A stretch of 51,534 bases of DNA from positions 1 to 51,534 of the forward strand of contig CALCWC010000021.1 of assembly GCA_937905985.1 (NCBI GenBank), given 5' to 3'. This document shows, piece after piece, positions 42,257 to 51,534 of the stretch (positions are counted from its first letter, which is position 1; every line of letters begins with the position of its first letter). Source of the DNA: an uncultured Verrucomicrobiales bacterium. Its GTDB lineage: Bacteria > Verrucomicrobiota > Verrucomicrobiia > Verrucomicrobiales > Akkermansiaceae. The notes below the pieces were generated by a model. It searched no databases and had not been told where the DNA came from. It saw nothing but the letters and a program-made list of their open reading frames with translations. A program made the translations under genes and the position numbers.

Positions 42257-43215
42257 GATGCAGACCAGCCGAGGACGGCCTTTCTAAGCCGCTCCGGCCA
42301 AGGATCCGCGAGCGGGAGGGAGTCCACGACGCGCAGCGCGGCATTGCGGATGCGCTCCCCTGCCGGGGTGGCCGCGTTTTGGAGTGCCTTGGCATTCTCC
42401 TTGAAGGCAAGGCGCTGGAGGTTGGAGGAAGCCTCCCGGTTGCCGAGTTCCGCGGCGCGGCGGTAGAGTTCCGCGGCGCTCTGCGTGTTGCGGCCAATCC
42501 CCTGGCCGTGCTCAAACATAACGGCTAGGTTGTTCATGCAGTCGGTGTCGCCGTGCTTCACGCCCTCACGGAAAAGGCGCGCGGCGTTGTAGGGATCCAC
42601 GCGGTGTCCGAGCCCCTTGTAGCACATGTAGCCCAGATAGAAGTAGACCTTGGGAGTGTCGGGCGCGCGGCGGGCGACATCCATGAGCATCTTCCACGCC
42701 CGGCGCTCGTCCCGCTTCACGCCCTTGCCGAGCATGATGCAGCGCGCCAGCTCCACCTTGGCCTGGTCCAGGCCGGCATCTGCCGCACGCTTCAACCACT
42801 GCACGGCCTGCAGGATGTTCGGCTCGCAACCGTATCCCCGCTCCAGGAAACCCGCCAACAGAAACATGGCGTTGGGGCGCAGGGATGCAGACAGCGGGTT
42901 GTCCGTGTCCTCATTCTCCGCCAGGCGCCGCGCCAGCTCCAAAGCCTTCTCCGGCTGCTCCGGCAGGCCCTTGAAGCGGCCCTCGTACACATCCAGCAGC
43001 TTGTAGGCGGCGGGGATGTACACCGGGGCGGCATGCTCCAGCATCTCGGTCACCTGCTCCACGTTGCCGTTGCGGGTGTCCACCAACATGGCATTGGCTT
43101 GGGCGAACATGCTGCGCGCATCCTCCATGCTGGGCGTGGCCTGCGGTGCCGCCGCCACCGCCAGGGTGGAGGCCAGGCAGGAAAGGACGCACGCGGCAAG
43201 GACTCTCAGGCGCAT
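42253..43215 (-). CDS. Exported Sel1-like repeat protein
   Basis: 320 residues. A signal peptide (MRLRVLAACVLSCLASTLAVAAA) is followed by Sel1-type helical repeats, for example QAVQWLKRAADAGLDQAKVE and YNAARLFREGVKHGDTDCMN, with LAVMFEHGQGIGRNTQSAAE. Such repeats serve as protein-binding scaffolds. The protein is likely periplasmic. It sits between queD and queG with 12-bp and overlapping junctions, so it is co-transcribed, but nothing in it suggests a role in tRNA modification. Confidence 0.85.
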   Translation of the reverse strand: MRLRVLAACVLSCLASTLAVAAAPQATPSMEDARSMFAQANAMLVDTRNGNVEQVTEMLEHAAPVYIPAAYKLLDVYEGRFKGLPEQPEKALELARRLAENEDTDNPLSASLRPNAMFLLAGFLERGYGCEPNILQAVQWLKRAADAGLDQAKVELARCIMLGKGVKRDERRAWKMLMDVARRAPDTPKVYFYLGYMCYKGLGHRVDPYNAARLFREGVKHGDTDCMNNLAVMFEHGQGIGRNTQSAAELYRRAAELGNREASSNLQRLAFKENAKALQNAATPAGERIRNAALRVVDSLPLADPWPERLRKAVLGWSAS

Positions 43216-43227
43216 ACAGAAGGGAAA

Positions 43228-43680
43228 TCAATCTTCCGCGTATTCCGCCCAGGACGAGCTGGTTTCCCACACGCGAACGCGCTCCAGGCGCACGCAATCC
43301 CGCACAGGGTAGGAACCCGCGCCCTGCTGGGCGCGCTGCAGGGCCGCCTGTGCGTGGTCGAACACGGTCTTGGCCATCGCCTCGCTGGTGGGGTCGGAAT
43401 GCTCGAAGGGGATGATGCGCTCCCCGTACACGGCGCGGAACTGCGCGTAGTTGGGGTCGTCCGTGTTCATGCACAGGGCGTGGTCGAAACGCTGCAGGAA
43501 CGTGCCCACCATCTCCTGCACAGCCTTGAAATCCAGCACCATCTCGTGGGAATCCAGGGAGTCTGCGGCAAAGACCAGCTCCACGCTGCGGGTGTGGCCG
43601 TGCGGGAACTGGCAGTTGCCGGGGTGCTTGGAGAGCAAATGCCCGCTCTCCAACTCAATCCGCTTGCATATACGGTACAT
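43228..43680 (-). CDS. queD: 6-carboxy-5,6,7,8-tetrahydropterin synthase
   Basis: 150 residues. The zinc and catalytic pattern is GHLLSKHPGNCQFPHGHT (13-30): His14, His27 and His29 as zinc ligands and Cys23 as catalytic residue. VLDFKAVQEMV (48-58) and FDHALCMN (65-72) are also conserved. QueD makes the precursor of the queuosine base from dihydroneopterin triphosphate. A 6-pyruvoyl-tetrahydropterin synthase of the same family cannot be excluded, but the queG neighbour favours QueD. Confidence 0.88.
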   Translation of the reverse strand: MYRICKRIELESGHLLSKHPGNCQFPHGHTRSVELVFAADSLDSHEMVLDFKAVQEMVGTFLQRFDHALCMNTDDPNYAQFRAVYGERIIPFEHSDPTSEAMAKTVFDHAQAALQRAQQGAGSYPVRDCVRLERVRVWETSSSWAEYAED

Positions 43681-43692
43681 AGCACTACTTCA

Positions 43693-43713
43693 AATAGTAC
43701 CCAGTACATAGTA
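43693..43713 (+). repeat. GTAC-rich 21-bp repeat, copy 1
   Basis: AATAGTACCCAGTACATAGTA, in the gap between fucU and queD. It matches 48710-48730 except for one base (C versus T). Confidence 0.6.
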
Positions 43714-43720
43714 AATCCCA

Positions 43721-44140
43721 TCAATTGATGGGCGTGACTCCCTTCTTCAGGATGATGTTGCCGTACTTGGCGGTTTCCCCGCTGATGATGACGGCGTATG
43801 CCTTCTTGGCACGCTCGTAGAAGGCGTAGCGCTCCATGCGCTCGATTTCTCCGTCGTAGCCGAGAGCCTTGCGGTACTTGGCCTCCACGGCGGGATCCAG
43901 CGTGTCGCCGGGCACGGCTTCCATCATGATGACCGGCGTGGCGTAGCTGTCCAGCTCCAGCAGCGGACGGAACCCCGCCAGCAGGGCGTCTGCCCCCAGG
44001 CCGTCGGCGCGCAGCACCTTGTCGTTGAACGTGTGGCCGGGGAAATGGGCATCGGAGATGACAATCTCGTCACCATGGCCCATCTCGCAAAGGACCTTGA
44101 GCATATCGGGGGAAACAACGGGGGAAATTCCTTTCAACAT
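43721..44140 (-). CDS. fucU: RbsD/FucU family sugar mutarotase
   Basis: 139 residues from the ATG at 44140 (MLKGISPVVSPDMLKVLCEM). GHGDEIVISDAHFPGHTF (21-38) contains the His and Asp residues of the RbsD/FucU active site, and the end is AKYGNIILKKGVTPIN. FucU interconverts alpha- and beta-L-fucose; RbsD does this for ribose. FucU is likelier from the overall match and from the presumed life of the organism on fucose-rich host glycans, but sequence alone does not fix the sugar. No other fucose genes lie nearby. Confidence 0.8.
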   Translation of the reverse strand: MLKGISPVVSPDMLKVLCEMGHGDEIVISDAHFPGHTFNDKVLRADGLGADALLAGFRPLLELDSYATPVIMMEAVPGDTLDPAVEAKYRKALGYDGEIERMERYAFYERAKKAYAVIISGETAKYGNIILKKGVTPIN

Positions 44141-44280
44141 AACTCGCGTATCATGGCACACACAGGCTCTCGCGTCAATCAGAAAAAAAAGCCGGTGACA
44201 CGTCCGCTCTCCCTCTTTTTTCAGATGTCAAAAAATTTTTCTTGCCAGACTGGTTATGGTGTGATACGTAGGGCTCAACT

Positions 44281-46527
44281 ATGGACGTCTTTTACTACGT
44301 TATCTACGCATTAATCCTTGTCCTTTCAGTATCTGGGCTCATTGTTGGCGTTACCAACGATGCCTGTAACTTCCTAAACGCCTCCCTAGGCTGCAAGGCG
44401 GCACGGCGCAACACCGTGGTGGCGGTTGCAGCGGCGGGCGTGCTGCTGGGAGCCGTCTTCTCCAGCGGCATGATGGCCGTGGCACGCAGCGGCGTGTTTG
44501 TGCCATCCATGTTCAACTTTGAGGAGATCATGCTTCTGCTGCTGGCGGTGATGGTGGCCAATGTCATCCTGCTGGATATCTTCAACACGCTGGGACTTCC
44601 CACATCCACCACGGTGGCGCTGGTGTTTGCGCTGCTGGGTTCCGCGTTCGGCATGGCGGTGTACGCCTCCGGCGACGGACACAGCGTGGCAGACTACCTG
44701 AACACGGGCAACACCATGACCATCGTCTCCGCCATCTTCCTCTCCGTGGCGCTGGCCTTCACGGTGGGCTGCGCGGCCATGTGGGTGTCGCGCCTCATCT
44801 TCACCTTCCGCTACCAAGGGGTGTACAAGTACATAGGCCCGCTGTGGTGCGGCTTTGCCTTCACGGCCATCACCTACTTCGCCTTGTTCAAGGGCATGGC
44901 CGCCAGCCCGGTGGTGCCCAAGGAATTCATGGCTGCGCTTCAAGCGCACATGGGGCTGGTGCTGCCCGCCTGCTTCGTGGGCTGGGTGGTGGTGGCCGCC
45001 TTCCTGCAATACATTTGCCGGGTGAACACGCTGCGCCTCACCGTGCTGGCCGGCACCTTCTCCCTGGCGCTGGCCTTCGCCGGCAACGACCTGGTGAACT
45101 TCATCGGCGTGTTCATGGCGGCCAAGACCTCACTGGCTCTCGGGCAGGAGTGGGTGGCCGGCGGCGGCGACCTCTCCCAGCTGAACATGGGACGGCTCAC
45201 AGAGCCCGTGCAGGCGGACACGCTCTACCTCCTGGGCGCGGGTCTGCTGATGGTGGCGGTGCTGTTCTTCTCCAAGAAGGCGCGCAAGGTTTCCGAGACC
45301 GAGCTCAAACTTTCCGCGGCCAACACCGCCAAGGAGCGTTTCGGCTCCAGCCTGGCCGCGCGCGTCATGGTGCGCCGCACCGTGGAAACCGTGCGCCTGG
45401 TGGAGCGCATCACCCCCCGCCGCCTGCGCGAGGCCGTGGCGCGCCGATTCGCCCCGCTCACCCCGGAGGAGGAAAGCTCCACCGGCGCCTTCTACGACCA
45501 GGTGCGCGGCTCCGTCAACCTTACCGTGGCCGCCATGCTCATCTCCGTGGCCACCTCCTTTGAACTTCCCCTCTCCACCACATACGTCACCTTCATGGTG
45601 GCCATGGGCTCCTCCCTGGCGGACCGCGCATGGGGACGCGACAGCGCCGTGTACCGCATCACCGGCGTGCTGGCCGTGGTGGGCGGCTGGTTCCTCACCG
45701 CCCTGGCTGCCGGCTTTGCCGCCTTTGCCGTGGCACTCATCATGGCGTACGGCGGTGTCTGGGGCGTGGGCGTCATGATGGTCCTGGCCCTGGGCCTGCT
45801 GCTCAAGTCCGCCCTTGCAAAATCCGGGGAAACCTCCGGCACGCACATCCTGGACATCAGCAAGGAGCAGAGCCTGCGCGAATTCGGCAAGGGTGCCGCA
45901 GACAACCTGGGCCGCATGTACGGCATCTACCGCGCCATGGTCAAGGCGCTCATTGCCGAGGACTACAAGGCGCTCAAGCGGCTCCGCAAGTCCGCCCGCA
46001 CCATCAAGCGGAACCTGGAGCTGCTGGACGAAAACGAGGTGTCTCCCCTGCTGGCTTCCCTGCCCAAGGAGGAAACACGCCGCGGCCAGATCATCTACCG
46101 CATCCAGCAGATTTCCGCAGCCACCTGCCACAGCCTCCTCCTTCTCGTCAAGAGCAGCTACAACCACCTCGACAACATGCACGAGGGCCTCACCGAAAAA
46201 CAGGGCGACGACCTCATGCGCATGGTGGAGGCCATCGACCGCTTCTTCCCCGGTCTCACCGACATGCTGGCGCAAGGGCGCTTCCATGACATCGAAGCCC
46301 TGCTGGAAGAGAGGGACCACCTGAACGACCTCTTTGCACAATGCATCGAGAGCCATCTGCTCAACCACTCCGACGACGTGAACCGCATGCGCACCAACAT
46401 TCTCTACCTCACCCTGCTGAACGAGACCCGCGCCATGAACGCCCACGCCTTCGCGCTCATCGACCGCGTTCAGGCCCTCTTCCTGTCCTGCGACAACAGC
46501 AAAGAAGATTCCGTGAAAAAAGATTGA
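44281..46527 (+). CDS. PiT family phosphate transporter fused to a PhoU-like domain
   Basis: 748 residues. The first about 520 form a PiT transporter: VTNDACNFLNASLG (24-37) and AGNDLVNFIGV (about 267-277) are the inverted-repeat signature motifs, and FNTLGLPTSTTVALV and SFELPLSTTYVTFMV are also conserved. Residues about 540-748 are helical and hydrophilic (LGRMYGIYRAMVKALIAEDY ... NHLDNMHEGLTEKQGDDLMR) and look like a PhoU/DUF47-type regulator, normally a separate gene. It imports inorganic phosphate with protons or sodium. It faces away from fucU; a TTGCCA at 44242 may be part of its promoter. Confidence 0.88.
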   Translation: MDVFYYVIYALILVLSVSGLIVGVTNDACNFLNASLGCKAARRNTVVAVAAAGVLLGAVFSSGMMAVARSGVFVPSMFNFEEIMLLLLAVMVANVILLDIFNTLGLPTSTTVALVFALLGSAFGMAVYASGDGHSVADYLNTGNTMTIVSAIFLSVALAFTVGCAAMWVSRLIFTFRYQGVYKYIGPLWCGFAFTAITYFALFKGMAASPVVPKEFMAALQAHMGLVLPACFVGWVVVAAFLQYICRVNTLRLTVLAGTFSLALAFAGNDLVNFIGVFMAAKTSLALGQEWVAGGGDLSQLNMGRLTEPVQADTLYLLGAGLLMVAVLFFSKKARKVSETELKLSAANTAKERFGSSLAARVMVRRTVETVRLVERITPRRLREAVARRFAPLTPEEESSTGAFYDQVRGSVNLTVAAMLISVATSFELPLSTTYVTFMVAMGSSLADRAWGRDSAVYRITGVLAVVGGWFLTALAAGFAAFAVALIMAYGGVWGVGVMMVLALGLLLKSALAKSGETSGTHILDISKEQSLREFGKGAADNLGRMYGIYRAMVKALIAEDYKALKRLRKSARTIKRNLELLDENEVSPLLASLPKEETRRGQIIYRIQQISAATCHSLLLLVKSSYNHLDNMHEGLTEKQGDDLMRMVEAIDRFFPGLTDMLAQGRFHDIEALLEERDHLNDLFAQCIESHLLNHSDDVNRMRTNILYLTLLNETRAMNAHAFALIDRVQALFLSCDNSKEDSVKKD

Positions 46528-46541
46528 ACACATTCCCCGCG

Positions 46542-46587
46542 AGTGGTGTCTACCCTCCATAGCCCATGAGTGTGGGCCACCACTTTT
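46542..46587 (+). terminator. Probable terminator of the PiT gene
   Basis: AGTGGTG (46542-46548) pairs with CACCACT (46578-46584), enclosing GCCCA/TGGGC (46562-46577). TTTT follows. Confidence 0.55.
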
Positions 46588-46622
46588 CAAGAGTGTAGTT
46601 TCATGTAAGTTTTGTGTTGGTT

Positions 46623-46654
46623 GGCCGGCGGGCGCTGTGAAGCGTCCGCCGGCC
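46623..46654 (+). terminator. Second terminator upstream of the rRNA operon
   Basis: GGCCGGCGGGCGC (46623-46635) pairs with GCGTCCGCCGGCC (46642-46654) with one G-U pair. TTCTTTT follows. It would shield the rRNA promoter from read-through. Confidence 0.75.
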
Positions 46655-46714
46655 TTCTTTTGCGCGGAATTTCGGGCACGCTGAAAAAAAATGAAAAAAA
46701 AATCAAAATTATGC

Positions 46715-46743
46715 TTGACGTTCCATTTTTGTTCGTGTATAAT
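46715..46743 (+). promoter_or_regulatory. rRNA operon promoter
   Basis: TTGACG (46715-46720), 17 bp, TATAAT (46738-46743). The region upstream is A-rich (46682-46708), like an UP element. Confidence 0.85.
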
Positions 46744-47080
46744 CGGTCTCACGCCCCACTTACAGGGCAGCCCGAAAGGCAACGGCGGTCAGACGACCAC
46801 AACCGATGCAAGGCCGGGCGAGGCAGTTTTCCAGGACACGGACTTTCCGTGGCACCCATGGCACGCTGAGAAGCGCGCCGCCGGCTCTCTGAGTTTACCG
46901 TAAGAGACCTTGCCGGGAGGGGGTGCCGGAGAGGATAAAGGGAGGAAGGGAAAAGGTCGTGACGCGTGCCGTGGCCCTCGCCGCGATGCACTTCTTAGGA
47001 AGAGCGGAGCAGGGGTTACACGGCACTGTCGGAAAAGTCCGCGAGGACGGATCCGACGGTCCAGCAATTTCTAATTAAAT
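46744..47080 (+). other. rRNA leader (about 330 nt)
   Basis: No gene. Transcribed spacer between the promoter and 16S. I could not identify a clear boxA antitermination site. Short GC-rich hairpins are present (for example GTCCGCGAGGAC-like bases near 47038). Confidence 0.6.
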
Positions 47081-48582
<1,502 letters not shown>

Positions 48583-48709
48583 TATGGAGCAAGGATGCAC
48601 TCACAAGAAGCATCCAGGTCGACCCTGCGTTGGCAGGGGCGGCGGCATGCGTCACGGCCCTTTCCCTTTCAAACACAGAAACACTGAGTACTGCGTGCGC
48701 GGTGCTAAA

Positions 48710-48730
48710 AATAGTACCTAGTACATAGTA
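48710..48730 (+). repeat. GTAC-rich 21-bp repeat, copy 2
   Basis: AATAGTACCTAGTACATAGTA, between 16S and tRNA-Ile; matches 43693-43713 except for one base. Confidence 0.6.
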
Positions 48731-48747
48731 CCTAGTAAATCAAGCAT

Positions 48748-48821
48748 GCGGCTGTAGCTCAGTTGGTTAGAGCACGCGCTTGATAAGCGCGGGGTCATAG
48801 GTTCAAGTCCTATCAGCCGTA
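48748..48821 (+). tRNA. tRNA-Ile (anticodon GAT)
   Basis: A full cloverleaf: acceptor GCGGCTG with CAGCCGT (one G-U pair at the end), D-arm GCTC/GAGC, anticodon stem CGCGC/GCGCG with loop TTGATAA (anticodon GAT at 48782-48784), T-arm ATAGG-TTCAAGT-CCTAT, discriminator A. It sits in the 16S-23S spacer as in many bacteria. No tRNA-Ala follows in 48822-49049. Confidence 0.95.
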
Positions 48822-49049
48822 TACCGTTGAAGTGTTGAGCAACTTCCTCCCGAAACCGTGAGCCGAACGCCGGAAGGCGGCAGATTGACATCCGCATGGC
48901 AAAATTACAGATTGGCCAGCCTGAAAAGGTTGGCAATCTCCAACAATTTTGTGGGAAACACAATTTCCAAGAATAGAGCACAATACAAGAATCAAGCATA
49001 CAAAGCGATTCACTTGGAACGAAAATTTTAAGTGAGTCACCCGGGGTTC

Positions 49050-51534
<2,485 letters not shown>

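Noticed and set aside
45130..46782. 550-codon frame antisense to the PiT gene
   Set aside because: Shadow frame, repetitive His/Gly/Val composition, no start signals.
48822..49049. Possible tRNA-Ala in the 16S-23S spacer
   Set aside because: No cloverleaf or TGC anticodon arm could be found; only tRNA-Ile is present.

Overview
The window looks like a chromosomal segment of a Verrucomicrobiota bacterium, probably a gut Akkermansia-like lineage. The 16S rRNA has a Verrucomicrobia-type 5' region, and six neighbouring genes encode exported beta-repeat proteins ending in the PEP-CTERM form common in Akkermansiaceae (PEPTTGTLSLLALAALAARRRRK type). Identification is by eye, so the genus is open. 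Housekeeping genes are GC-rich. Several accessory patches (about 3.4-5.2, 22.8-23.3, 24.5-26.8 and 30.4-30.9 kb) are more AT-rich or repeat-rich.

Layout. 1-15.3 kb: a tandem array of six PEP-CTERM surface-protein genes (the first truncated by the window edge), interrupted at 3.4-5.1 kb by an Abi (HEPN-type) defence gene. That gene is preceded by its own promoter and a short, terminator-ended structured RNA, and the unit is bracketed by a perfect 55-bp inverted repeat. 15.4-17.2 kb: two divergent helix-turn-helix genes around palindromic operators, then a candidate small RNA. 17.2-24.4 kb: cstA, a DUF4143 ATPase, rpmA-rplU, tsaE, mnmE, a four-helix-bundle (S23/IVP family) gene between AT-rich inverted repeats, and prfB with its programmed +1 frameshift. 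24.5-26.8 kb: a type II restriction-modification locus (82-aa ORF, C5 methyltransferase, HindVP-like endonuclease). 26.9-35.7 kb: argJ, a 47-codon gene, an exported zincin, an 871-bp non-coding gap rich in palindromes, a GNAT gene with holA, a small membrane protein, prfA-prmC and a membrane protein. 36-41.3 kb: a 1,753-residue PEP-CTERM giant. 41.3-46.5 kb: fucU, queD, a Sel1 protein and queG on the minus strand, and a PiT phosphate transporter fused to a PhoU-like tail on the plus strand. 46.6-51.5 kb: an rRNA operon (promoter, 16S, tRNA-Ile, 23S cut by the window end).

How the genes fit together. The PEP-CTERM genes look like a co-regulated, recombining surface-protein family: three share almost the same promoter and leader, and near-identical modules recur within and between genes. 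Translation genes are over-represented: both release factors and the methyltransferase that modifies them (prfB, prfA-prmC), tRNA-modification genes (tsaE, mnmE, queD, queG), L21/L27 and an rRNA operon. Two defence loci are present, the Abi unit and the restriction-modification locus, and both carry regulatory signals inside their own promoters or leaders.

Most interesting points: (1) the Abi gene with a short hairpin RNA whose terminator arm is also the gene's Shine-Dalgarno sequence; (2) the inverted-repeat bracketing of the Abi unit and of the four-helix-bundle gene; (3) GRCGYC sites inside the restriction-modification promoters; (4) several genes whose ATG lies 6-11 bp from a -10 box (leaderless mRNAs), next to a 16S rRNA whose anti-Shine-Dalgarno core reads TCTCC instead of CCTCC; (5) three 18-bp palindromes in a geneless AT-rich gap.
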